A stretch of 8,097 nt of DNA from Euryarchaeota archaeon UBA39 (GCA_002503045.1 DAQW01000060.1:1-8097); one strand, 5' to 3'. Counted from the stretch's first letter, positions 1-6,390 are shown. The notes: generated from the sequence alone by a model not told the origin. Numbers and translations: made by a program.

Positions 1-196
1 CTGCAGGTGGTCTTGAAGAGGGTGGTTTTGACCCCGGAGGTCCTCTTGGTGGCCCGGAGGACGGTGGTCCTGAGGACGGTGGTCCAGAGGGTGATGCGTC
101 AATGTCTACGTTTTCACTTCCTTCTTCTTCAGGATCTTTTTGTGGCCTAGAAGTCGGCGGCCCTCTTGGAGGTCCTTTAGAAGGGCCGGGTGACAT
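1..196 (-). CDS. Partial protein with Pro/Gly/Ser-rich N-terminus (left edge)
   Basis: I do not recognise this protein. Read on the minus strand from ATG at 196-194, the frame stays open to the left edge, giving 65 N-terminal residues; the rest lies outside the window. It begins MSPGPSKGPPRGPPTSRP, passes through an acidic stretch (DPEEEGSENVDIDA), then a low-complexity segment built from GPPSS and GPPRG units. Such a segment is expected to be disordered, perhaps a linker or interaction tail before a folded domain. Codon choice (GGA, CCA, GAA, GAT, TCT) resembles the other genes here. The start is uncertain: the same frame is open upstream to a stop at 274-272 and reads plausibly (FRIVTDSTGQFHYPNRVW) but has no ATG of its own. 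An ATG at 272-270 is one base out of that frame. The opposite strand is also open from 3 to 221 as a Gly-rich tail, so strand assignment is likely rather than certain. Confidence 0.6.
   Translation of the reverse strand, partial: MSPGPSKGPPRGPPTSRPQKDPEEEGSENVDIDASPSGPPSSGPPSSGPPRGPPGSKPPSSRPPA
57..86. repeat. Two tandem 15-bp units in the Pro/Gly-rich coding region
   Basis: The 15-bp unit gaggacggtggtcct (57-71) is followed directly by gaggacggtggtcca (72-86), with one mismatch. Being a multiple of three, each unit adds a whole GPPSS-type five-residue block in the minus-strand protein. Degenerate relatives of the unit continue on both sides. This is the usual footprint of slippage-driven growth of a low-complexity coding tract, so copy number may vary between strains. 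Confidence 0.85.
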
Positions 197-246
197 GGCT
201 GTCCATACACGGTTCGGATAATGAAACTGCCCCGTGGAATCAGTAA

Positions 247-260
247 CTATTCTAAAATTG
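247..260. promoter_or_regulatory. Possible TATA-like element between divergent genes
   Basis: The gap between the left-edge gene (start 196) and the membrane-protein gene (start 306) contains one A+T-rich core, ctattctaaaattg, in otherwise mixed sequence. In the plus direction it lies about 50 bp before ATG 306, implying a leader of about 25 nt. In the minus direction it reads CAATTTTAGAATAG and could serve the left-edge gene if that starts at 196. Archaeal TATA boxes sit about 26 bp before the transcript start. Nothing else in 197-305 looks like a site, and there is no clear Shine-Dalgarno sequence before either start. Confidence 0.3.
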
Positions 261-305
261 TCTTTTTTCCATTATGCTCAAGTTGGATGGTCTTCTCGGT
301 GAAAC

Positions 306-1214
306 ATGACCGACGACACAGTTGATGCTGAGTTGGTTCAGGGCGATCATTCTCAAAGCAATATTTCTATTTCTGAAAAGATAGCTAAATTGTACCCTAT
401 TGGTCGAAAAACAGATCCAAATAAGTCTCAATTATTACGTGCTGTTTGGATGTCTACAATTATGCTGACAATTCCCTTTGTCGCTGCAATGCCTTTATTG
501 AATCCTGAACCTGAAACTCAAGTAGAGAATTGGTATGCAGAATGGGGCACACAATCTTGGTCTACGGAAGTTGGTCAGACTGTTTCAAGTGGATCTAGAG
601 TTGAAGCGATGGTAACTGTGGATCAAGGAGGGATTCTGGCTGCAAATTATACTGTTGAAAATCAAGGAGGGACGTTAGCAGGTATAGATTGTCAGCCTCA
701 ATGGCTTGTTGAAGTTAGGGCCCCTGATCCAGTAAATTACTCGGATGGTACAAACAGTACTTCATGGTCTGCAGAGAACTGGGAAGGTTCCGATTCGGTA
801 GATATCAACACTCCAATACCTGAAATCAATGCTACTTCAAGCGATGAATTACAGGAAACCATCTTCAATTTGAAAAGTGATACTCAAGTTTGGATGTATG
901 GTAAAGGAGATTGGCTTCTTTCAGTAACCAATCAGGGCAGCGAAGGAGCCCTTTGTCTTGGAAGTAATCAACAAGTTACTTTTCAAATTAATCTCACTGT
1001 TAGTCAATGGAGAGAACCAAGATTTGCTGATGGTGATTTCAACTTCACAACATCTACTGTAGGAGGAGGTACACCTGTTGGAACATATGTAACCCTTGGT
1101 GGGACAATTCCTCTTCTGTTGATTGCTGCTGTAGTAACCTTAGGACTTAGAAATTCTGAAACAGATGACGAAGTAGATCCTGAATCGGAAAGCGAAGATA
1201 AAATTAGAAAGTAA
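306..1214 (+). CDS. Membrane-anchored protein with a large exterior domain, function unknown
   Basis: This 302-aa protein has a polar cytoplasmic N-terminus (1-43), a first hydrophobic helix at about 44-65 (LLRAVWMSTIMLTIPFVAAM), an exterior region of about 190 residues, a second helix at about 259-281, and a very acidic cytoplasmic tail (SETDDEVDPESESEDKIRK). Both ends are therefore predicted inside the cell. The exterior part is rich in Trp, Ser, Thr and Asn and looks beta-rich. It has six N-glycosylation sequons (N114, N144, N150, N175, N229, N246) and only two cysteines (C129, C217), which could pair. That fits an archaeal surface glycoprotein. No enzyme motif is visible and I cannot assign a family. 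ATG 306 is the first in frame and gives a sensible topology. The next gene on the same strand starts 38 bp downstream; being adjacent membrane proteins they might act together, but that is inference. Confidence 0.85.
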   Translation: MTDDTVDAELVQGDHSQSNISISEKIAKLYPIGRKTDPNKSQLLRAVWMSTIMLTIPFVAAMPLLNPEPETQVENWYAEWGTQSWSTEVGQTVSSGSRVEAMVTVDQGGILAANYTVENQGGTLAGIDCQPQWLVEVRAPDPVNYSDGTNSTSWSAENWEGSDSVDINTPIPEINATSSDELQETIFNLKSDTQVWMYGKGDWLLSVTNQGSEGALCLGSNQQVTFQINLTVSQWREPRFADGDFNFTTSTVGGGTPVGTYVTLGGTIPLLLIAAVVTLGLRNSETDDEVDPESESEDKIRK

Positions 1215-1222
1215 GACAACTG

Positions 1223-1230
1223 ATTAAAAA
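1223..1230 (+). promoter_or_regulatory. TATA-like box for the GTG-start membrane hydrolase
   Basis: The sequence attaaaaa is centred about 26 bp before the GTG at 1253. That is the spacing expected between an archaeal TATA box and a transcript start lying at the start codon, i.e. a leaderless mRNA. No Shine-Dalgarno sequence precedes the GTG, which agrees. It suggests the gene has its own promoter in addition to any read-through from upstream. Confidence 0.4.
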
Positions 1231-1242
1231 TCGAAACGATTT
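1228..1242. repeat. 6-bp inverted repeat with a 3-nt loop
   Basis: AAATCG (1228-1233), loop AAA, CGATTT (1237-1242) form a perfect short hairpin or a compact palindrome. It lies between the membrane-protein stop (1214) and the next GTG (1253) and overlaps the TATA-like box. It could be a regulator site or a weak 3' stem for the upstream message. A 6-bp repeat can also occur by chance in A+T-rich DNA. Confidence 0.4.
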
Positions 1243-1252
1243 CCATAATTCT

Positions 1253-1810
1253 GTGGACATTTTTACCCACTTGATTATTGGAGCTAGTATTGGCGAAATT
1301 GCTCCAAAAGATATCAAAAACAGACATGCTATTGGTGCAGGGTTCGCTTTTCTTCCAGATATTACTAATGTTCTACTTGTTCACCCTTATCTTGGCTGGT
1401 TAGCTGGACGTACAATTCCATTTGCAGTTGCAGAAGATTTCCTAACCCATCCTGAAATTCTGGAACATTGGACTTATCAAGTGTGGTTGTTTTCACATGG
1501 ATTGATTTTTTGGTCACTTTTCGTACTCCCTTTTTGGAATAAACACCGTGCTGCGCCCCTTGCAATTCTAGCATATCTTTCACATGTGTTGATGGATCTC
1601 CCATCTCATTCAGGAATTTATGGTACTCAACCATTCTATCCTTTCCCATATATTTTCGATGGTTGGTTTGATGCATGGTTATGGGGGCCTTTAGAAATTC
1701 TTTGGAGTGTTGTTGTCTTTTCAATCATTTATGCGATTGTACGGCGAACTAGGAAAAATTGGGTTTGGGGATCAGAAAAGAATGCAATTAGTGACGATTT
1801 ATTGATTTGA
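1253..1810 (+). CDS. Membrane-bound metal-dependent hydrolase-like protein (YdjM/DUF457 family)
   Basis: This 185-aa integral membrane protein has the layout of the YdjM/DUF457 (PF04307-type) family of putative membrane-bound metal-dependent hydrolases. It shows the N-terminal MDIFTHLIIGASIG with H6, a PD pair (P35-D36), SHG around H82, and the signature SHVLMDLPSH with H111, D115 and H119. These His/Asp residues are the presumed metal ligands. Hydrophobic segments lie at about 26-46, 78-95, 100-116 and 147-164, followed by a basic stretch (RRTRKNW) expected on the cytoplasmic side. The substrate of this family is not established. GTG 1253 is chosen because MDxxTH is the typical start and a TATA-like box lies at the leaderless distance; the frame is open further upstream but offers no better start. 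The last 12 bp overlap the convergent minus-strand gene ending at 1799. Confidence 0.8.
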   Translation: MDIFTHLIIGASIGEIAPKDIKNRHAIGAGFAFLPDITNVLLVHPYLGWLAGRTIPFAVAEDFLTHPEILEHWTYQVWLFSHGLIFWSLFVLPFWNKHRAAPLAILAYLSHVLMDLPSHSGIYGTQPFYPFPYIFDGWFDAWLWGPLEILWSVVVFSIIYAIVRRTRKNWVWGSEKNAISDDLLI

Positions 1811-2509
1811 ATCTTCAAGAGCCTTTTGTGTTGCTTCCTTTCCATGACCAAATTGAATTAATCCATTTAGGAATTTACCAATCCATTCACCCATCTCACA
1901 ATTTGGCGTTTGTTCAATTCTTGAGATTCCATATGTATGTGAGTTAATCCCCCAGCCTCCATTATTCCTCTCTCTTGCAATTAAATGTGGAATTAATGTC
2001 TTGCTTTGTATTCTGTCTAATGTATTGGTTAAATCGTCTTTATTTTCTGGAATTTTCCATTCTTCATACTTTGAAATCCATTCAATTTCTGAACTCGTGA
2101 TTCCAATAATGTGGAATTGCCGAATTCTCGGTACAATCTTTGACCAAATTTCAACAAAGCTCTGTTCTGATGATGAAAGAACAAATGCATTCAATGTCCC
2201 TTCAAGCTCAGCAAATGTTAGTGCTGCAGACCATGATGCTATTTCATCATCATTGGAGACCAAGGTGGGCCCGGCTGTGATTAACCATCTTGCGCCATTT
2301 AGAAGTTCTCTCCAATCAAAAATCCCTCTCTGGATTTCCAAATTTTTTTCTTGTTGAAATTCAGTTAGATTACAGTCAGTTCCATCTCTTTGAATCCACC
2401 ATACATCATTCCCTAAGTCGGCCATTTCTCGTGCTAATTTGCCCACTGGTCCTTGCCAACCATTCCTCTCTGGCGCAAATGCAACAATGCGGCCCATTGG
2501 ACGAGTCAT
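1799..2509 (-). CDS. Unrecognised 236-aa protein downstream of pelota
   Basis: I do not recognise a family. The N-terminus (GRIVAFAPERNGWQGPVG, residues 6-23, then an amphipathic segment to LGNDVWWIQRDG near 43) has the beta-Gly-loop-helix-beta rhythm of a Rossmann-like fold. It resembles loosely the start of GT-B glycosyltransferases, but the C-terminal nucleotide-sugar domain and its motifs are not visible. Further hydrophobic strands appear at about 74-80 (ARWLITA), 105-112 (LNAFVLSS) and 132-138. Tryptophan is frequent. No signal peptide or membrane helix is seen, so it is probably cytoplasmic. A second ATG at 2497 (M5, just before GRIVAF) is an equally good start. The gene follows pelA by 34 bp on the same strand with no clear promoter between, so it is probably the last gene of the fhs-pelA run. 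Its stop overlaps the convergent hydrolase gene. Confidence 0.75.
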   Translation of the reverse strand: MTRPMGRIVAFAPERNGWQGPVGKLAREMADLGNDVWWIQRDGTDCNLTEFQQEKNLEIQRGIFDWRELLNGARWLITAGPTLVSNDDEIASWSAALTFAELEGTLNAFVLSSSEQSFVEIWSKIVPRIRQFHIIGITSSEIEWISKYEEWKIPENKDDLTNTLDRIQSKTLIPHLIARERNNGGWGINSHTYGISRIEQTPNCEMGEWIGKFLNGLIQFGHGKEATQKALEDSNQ

Positions 2510-2543
2510 GGCTGTGGCACAAGGTGGAACTGAATATGTTTGT

Positions 2544-3605
2544 TCATTCTAATTTCCATCTCAATAAAGCGATTACTCCACCGAACCCTAGTAATTGAGC
2601 ACCAGCATCGTGATCTGTTGATGATTGTTCTACTTCTCCTCCAGATGATAGAACCAGTTCCGAAATCGAAGACCACTTTTTATCAACACAAAATTGATTT
2701 TCATCTCTAAGTAAATTTGCAAGAATGATGAGTGTCTCTACTGCGCCCTGTTCTGCAGCCTCTAGAATCTCCAGTGCACCATATGCTACTGCACCATCGG
2801 TTCCAACTCTAGAAAGTGCATCTTCAATCAATCTTGTTTGCCTTACAATAGTATGTTCTCCAAGTACATCATCTGCCAATCCTTCTCTAAGTACTTCGTT
2901 AGCAGCCGATCTACCTCCGATACTTGTGGAAACACTCCGGATAGTTTCTTTGCATCCAGCATTTTTCAAAGCATTAGCGAATCTTTCTCTAGCACTTCCA
3001 GGTCCACAAAGTAATAATGGCATACCTGGCCGAACTACTAGTAGAGTTTCTTTAGCGGTTTCTTCGAAGAATGAATCTCTAGTCGATGCACTATCTCCTT
3101 CTCGTTTACCCCCCCCTCTTAGATTAAATTGTGATCCGTCTTTGAGTCCATTTGGAGTAACTTCAAACAACTGAATTTCATCATTTTCAACTACAATCAG
3201 TAGAACTTTTACTTTGGCGCCTGCATCAGCTGATTTCTTCAACAATTCTCTATCTTCTGTTGGAATAATGTTGTCCCAGTTTAGTTCAATTTCAGAATGC
3301 ATTTCAATAGAATGAGTATGGTGTCTTCCTTGATCAATAGGTGATTCAATGATGATTCCAGTAGTTCTCAAAGATTCGCTGAATGAATGATATTCGGTTT
3401 GTTCTATTCGTAATACGATCCACATTCTCTTCCTTTCAGTTTCTTTTGCTCTTCCACCATCTTTGTCAACTGTTGTAGAATCTCTTCTATGTCCCATCAT
3501 CCCAATCTGAATTCCTTTTCGGCAAACTTGTGCTAAGACCCACAGATCATCTTGATCATCGACTCTAATTCTACAACTAGATTCAGAGATTTGTACAATT
3601 TTCAT
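2544..3605 (-). CDS. pelA: Pelota (Dom34) ribosome-rescue factor
   Basis: Archaeal pelota (353 aa, close to the usual 340-360) is an eRF1 relative without the GGQ peptide-release motif. With an EF1A-like GTPase (aEF1A in archaea) and ABCE1 it enters the empty A site of stalled ribosomes and promotes subunit splitting. Three domains are visible. The SH3/Sm-like N-terminal domain (about 1-125) has DDLWVL (19-24) and GRHHTHSIE (93-101). The central domain (about 130-255) has VKVLLIVVENDEIQLFEV, a GPG at 201-203 and NEVLREG. The C-terminal eRF1-domain-3 part (about 258-353) ends in the family hallmark GGEVEQSSTDHDAGAQLL then GFGGVIALLRW. The ATG follows the fhs stop by 9 nt, and those bases hold a GGAG Shine-Dalgarno site, so translation is probably linked to fhs. 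No frameshift or missing domain is seen. In Sulfolobus and yeast homologues a nuclease activity has been proposed but is disputed; nothing here bears on it. Confidence 0.95.
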   Translation of the reverse strand: MKIVQISESSCRIRVDDQDDLWVLAQVCRKGIQIGMMGHRRDSTTVDKDGGRAKETERKRMWIVLRIEQTEYHSFSESLRTTGIIIESPIDQGRHHTHSIEMHSEIELNWDNIIPTEDRELLKKSADAGAKVKVLLIVVENDEIQLFEVTPNGLKDGSQFNLRGGGKREGDSASTRDSFFEETAKETLLVVRPGMPLLLCGPGSARERFANALKNAGCKETIRSVSTSIGGRSAANEVLREGLADDVLGEHTIVRQTRLIEDALSRVGTDGAVAYGALEILEAAEQGAVETLIILANLLRDENQFCVDKKWSSISELVLSSGGEVEQSSTDHDAGAQLLGFGGVIALLRWKLE

Positions 3606-3614
3606 GATTTCTCC
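3606..3614 (-). promoter_or_regulatory. Shine-Dalgarno site in the fhs-pelA junction
   Basis: On the minus strand the junction reads TAA-GGAGAAATC-ATG: the fhs stop, a GGAG directly after it, five bases, then the pelA ATG. The site supports the chosen pelA start and suggests that ribosomes finishing fhs can re-initiate on pelA. It also argues that the two genes share a transcript. Confidence 0.75.
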
Positions 3615-5321
3615 TTAACTGAATATTCCAGTCAAATTACCATCTTTATCCATGTCCATACCTTCAGCAGCAGGAACTTTTGGTAATCCTGGCATGGTCA
3701 TCATATCTCCACATACTGCAACAATGAAACCGGCTCCAGCATTTAGTCGAAATTCTCTTACAGGTAGAGTGAAACCCTTTGGGGCGCCATATTTACTTGG
3801 ATCATGGCTGAATGAGTATTGGGTCTTTGCCATACAAACAGGTAATTCTCCATATCCCCATTCATTTATTTTATCCAATTGCTTCTTTGCACGTGGTTTG
3901 ATAGAAATCCCAGATGCTCCATACATTGATTTTGCAATATTTTCTATTTTTTCTATCACTGAGGCATTTGATTCGAATAGTGGATCAAATGGCCTTCCAG
4001 CAGCCATATGTCGTTGAACCGCCTTTGAAACAGCCTTTGCCAACTCTTCTGCTCCTTCTCCTCCCTTAGAATGGCCTTCGTAGAGAGCTACATCAGCAGC
4101 TCCAGCATCTTTGGCGATTTGCATTAATGCTGAAATTTCTCCCTCTGAATCAGTAGGGAATTTGTTGATTGAAACTATAACGTCTGGGCCAAATCGCGCC
4201 ATGTTCTGGATGTGGCGGGCAAGGTTTGCCGAGGCACCATGTCTTACCATTTCCACATTTTCTTCGTTAAGGATTTCTTTCCCGTTGGGTAATCCTGCCA
4301 TCCCTAATCCATGCATTTTCATGCTTCGGACAGTCACATTTACTACAATACAATCAGGAGCAATTCCTGATGCATTAGTTTTGATATGAAGTGCTTTTTC
4401 AGCACCTAGATCTGCCCCAAATCCTGCTTCAGTAACCACTATGTCGTGGATTGATAATGCTAACCTATCTGCAATAATACTTGAATTACCATGAGCAATA
4501 TTTGCGAATGGCCCTGCATGGATAAATGCAGGTGTACCTTCAGTAGTTTGAACTAAATTAGGGAGGAAAGCAGTTCTCATTAGCAACGCCATGGTTCCTG
4601 CAGAACCAATATCTTCGGCCTTTACTGGCCTCCCATCTGATGTTGAGCCAACCACAATATTACCCAATCGTTTCCGTAAATCTTCATAGTCGGTTGATAA
4701 TGCAAGAATCGCCATCACTTCACTTGCTGCAGTGATATCAAACCGTTCTTCTCTTGTTACTCCATTTCCCGGACCTCCAAGGCCGATTGCAGCTCCTCGC
4801 AATGTCCTATCATTCATGTCGATAACTCTCGGCCACAGGATTCTTGAAGTATCAATTTCTAACTTATTTCCATGGTGTAATTGATTATCGAGAATCGCAC
4901 TACAAAGGTTATGAGCAGAAGTTACCGCATGCAAATCTCCTGTAAAATGTAGATTTATGTCTTCCATAGGTAGGACTTGGACATGCCCTCCACCTGCGGC
5001 TCCACCTTTGATTCCAAAAACAGGTCCCATTGACGGCTCTCTAATGACACAAGCGGATTTCTTTCCAATCCTATTCAAACCCATACTTAATCCGATAGTA
5101 GTGACCGTTTTTCCTTCTCCATATCTTGTTGGGTTAACACTGGTAACTAGGACCAATGATCCTCTAGGTCTATCCAATCTTGTTTGGATTGCTGGCCATG
5201 TTACTTTGGCCATATGTCTGCCAAATGGAATTAGTTCTTCGACCCCTATCCCCATCTTCCATGCGATCTCTTCAATTGGTGCGAGTTCTATTGAACGAGC
5301 AATGTCTAAATCGGACTCCAT
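3615..5321 (-). CDS. fhs: Formate--tetrahydrofolate ligase
   Basis: This cytoplasmic enzyme joins formate to tetrahydrofolate with ATP, giving 10-formyl-THF, ADP and phosphate, and so supplies one-carbon units to folate-dependent synthesis. The 568-aa length matches the family (about 555-560). Family signatures are present in order: the P-loop NPTRYGEGKTVTTIGL (63-78), REPSMGPVFGIKGGAAGGG (94-112), PMEDINLHFTGD (118-129), FDITAASEVMAIL (194-206), the EGTPAFIHAGPFANIAHG stretch, and the C-terminal AGAGFIVAVCGDMMTMPGLP ending in MDKDGNLTGIFS. No key motif is broken. It leads the minus-strand run into pelA, and its start faces aroE across 73 bp. A GAGAGG-like purine stretch lies very close to the ATG at 5321, so start selection is reasonable but its spacing is short. 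Folate-type C1 enzymes in archaea are generally considered acquired from bacteria, so transfer is plausible, but base composition here is like the neighbours. Confidence 0.97.
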   Translation of the reverse strand: MESDLDIARSIELAPIEEIAWKMGIGVEELIPFGRHMAKVTWPAIQTRLDRPRGSLVLVTSVNPTRYGEGKTVTTIGLSMGLNRIGKKSACVIREPSMGPVFGIKGGAAGGGHVQVLPMEDINLHFTGDLHAVTSAHNLCSAILDNQLHHGNKLEIDTSRILWPRVIDMNDRTLRGAAIGLGGPGNGVTREERFDITAASEVMAILALSTDYEDLRKRLGNIVVGSTSDGRPVKAEDIGSAGTMALLMRTAFLPNLVQTTEGTPAFIHAGPFANIAHGNSSIIADRLALSIHDIVVTEAGFGADLGAEKALHIKTNASGIAPDCIVVNVTVRSMKMHGLGMAGLPNGKEILNEENVEMVRHGASANLARHIQNMARFGPDVIVSINKFPTDSEGEISALMQIAKDAGAADVALYEGHSKGGEGAEELAKAVSKAVQRHMAAGRPFDPLFESNASVIEKIENIAKSMYGASGISIKPRAKKQLDKINEWGYGELPVCMAKTQYSFSHDPSKYGAPKGFTLPVREFRLNAGAGFIVAVCGDMMTMPGLPKVPAAEGMDMDKDGNLTGIFS

Positions 5322-5344
5322 TCCCTCTCGCCCAATCTTCGTGG

Positions 5345-5360
5345 ATTTGAACCTTAAGCG
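5345..5360. promoter_or_regulatory. Candidate shared promoter core between fhs and aroE
   Basis: The 73-bp gap between the divergent starts contains one obvious A+T-rich block, ending in the palindrome cttaag (5353-5358). Its centre is about 35 bp from the fhs ATG and about 40 bp from the aroE ATG. That allows a TATA-type box for either direction with a leader of only 10-15 nt. There is no second candidate in the gap, so the same element, or two overlapping ones, probably serves both genes. Confidence 0.35.
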
Positions 5361-5385
5361 TCATCCCCATACGTTCAGGCTCTTT

Positions 5386-5390
5386 GGAGG
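5386..5390 (+). promoter_or_regulatory. Shine-Dalgarno site deciding the aroE start
   Basis: GGAGG lies four bases before ATG 5395. It fixes the start of aroE, whose frame is otherwise open far upstream across the antisense strand of fhs. It sits directly before the MGARREVHCVVAGSPISHS N-terminus, which is where shikimate dehydrogenases begin. Confidence 0.8.
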
Positions 5391-5394
5391 ACAC

Positions 5395-6390
5395 ATGGGG
5401 GCGCGCCGAGAAGTACATTGTGTAGTCGCTGGTTCGCCTATTTCACACTCATTAACTCCTATTCTTTCCCTTTTGGTAGATTTTCATCTAAATCCTGATG
5501 GTTCAAGATTGATAATAGGTACTTCTCGATATGAAACTAAAGATCTTTCAGAACTATTAGGCCAAATTGTATTAGGTGGAGATTTGGGTTCTAAAGAACC
5601 TACTAGTAGAGTGTTGAATTTGGTTAGGAGTGCTACAAATGAAGTTCTCAGTTTCCCAGACGGTTGGGGCGTGAGTGAAATCAGCATAGGCGAATACACT
5701 GACGTCGAGTCTCCTTATGGTGAATCTCCGTTGATTTGGGTCTCTTTGACCACTCCTTTGAAACACGGATTAAGTTCCCGTTCTGGAGTAATATCGTCTG
5801 ATAGAAGTCTTGAGATTGCTTCAACAAACCAAATTCGTTGGGATGGTCACAGATTAGTAACTGGTAGTACCGATGGGTTAGGTGTAATTTTGGTTGCCCG
5901 ATCTTTTGGTTTATTCTCCCTTTCTAACCCTCCTTTATTGGTCCTACGTGGAGGAGGTGCAGCTGCTCGATCGGTAGCAGAAGCATGGGCGCAAGCTGGA
6001 GGGAAGATTTACTCTGTACCTGGCCGCCGTTTATTAGATGAAAGAGGACCTTGGGCCTCTTCATTACTGCCCTCTCTTGAAGAAAGAGGCCTTTCATCTA
6101 CCTTGTACATCGATTTCGATTCAGGTTTAGATGGTAAAGAAGACCATCCTGCTCCGATACAAGTAGATGTACATCTTTCTCCATCTTACAAATCTTCAGG
6201 CAGCATTAATCCGGTTCAAGGTTCCACCGGTACTCTTCATTTAGATGGTAGATGGATGTTGGCTGCTCAACATCTAATCGCTTGGTCTATTTTTATTGAA
6301 CCAACTAGGAGAAGTGAACTTCCAAGCCTTCCATTACTTTTACATCGATTAGGCGATTTTGAAAATAACCTGTCTAATAATTATTCATAA
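5395..6390 (+). CDS. aroE: Shikimate dehydrogenase, divergent
   Basis: Reduces 3-dehydroshikimate to shikimate with NADPH in the aromatic amino-acid pathway, in the cytoplasm. Visible landmarks: VAGSPISHSLTP (11-22), matching the shikimate-binding GxPIxHSxSP with S19 and T21; VSLTTPLKHG (116-125), matching NVTVPFK with the catalytic Lys at K123; TN144-145; STDGLG (158-163) with the catalytic-pair Asp at D160; VLRGGGAAAR (183-192), the cofactor loop; and WMLAAQHLIAW (287-297) with the substrate-binding Gln at Q292. At 331 aa it is longer than the usual 270-290. The extra length is mainly an insertion between the substrate Ser pair and K123: about 104 residues against about 49 in the E. coli enzyme. 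The cofactor loop has Arg (R185) where the family has its first Gly. All catalytic residues are kept, so activity is likely; cofactor choice is less sure. The frame ends 6 bp inside the convergent carboxyltransferase gene. Confidence 0.87.
   Translation: MGARREVHCVVAGSPISHSLTPILSLLVDFHLNPDGSRLIIGTSRYETKDLSELLGQIVLGGDLGSKEPTSRVLNLVRSATNEVLSFPDGWGVSEISIGEYTDVESPYGESPLIWVSLTTPLKHGLSSRSGVISSDRSLEIASTNQIRWDGHRLVTGSTDGLGVILVARSFGLFSLSNPPLLVLRGGGAAARSVAEAWAQAGGKIYSVPGRRLLDERGPWASSLLPSLEERGLSSTLYIDFDSGLDGKEDHPAPIQVDVHLSPSYKSSGSINPVQGSTGTLHLDGRWMLAAQHLIAWSIFIEPTRRSELPSLPLLLHRLGDFENNLSNNYS

Noticed and set aside
57..86. Tandem repeats considered as CRISPR-like or mobile-element ends
   Set aside because: Units are adjacent with no spacers, are in frame, and encode a low-complexity protein tract. 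No recombinase or cas gene is present.
3..221. Plus-strand open frame ending in a Gly-rich tail
   Set aside because: It could be a real C-terminus, but the minus-strand reading has an ATG, a more natural acidic stretch and codon choice closer to the neighbours. Kept only as an alternative to the left-edge gene.
1004..1724. Minus-strand open frames over the two membrane-protein genes
   Set aside because: They have no motif or start signal, and the plus strand shows clear membrane topology and family residues.
1799..1810. Convergent 12-bp coding overlap (and the 6-bp one at 6385-6390) as unusual gene architecture
   Set aside because: Short tail-to-tail overlaps are common in compact genomes, and neither protein is truncated by them.
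2001..3174. Plus-strand open frames over the 236-aa protein gene and pelA
   Set aside because: Ser/Leu-rich translations typical of antisense shadows; the minus strand carries recognisable pelota motifs and a continuous reading frame.
4957..5394. Open in-frame extension of aroE upstream of ATG 5395
   Set aside because: It runs antisense through the well-conserved fhs coding region. A strong GGAGG site and the family's typical N-terminus both place the start at 5395.
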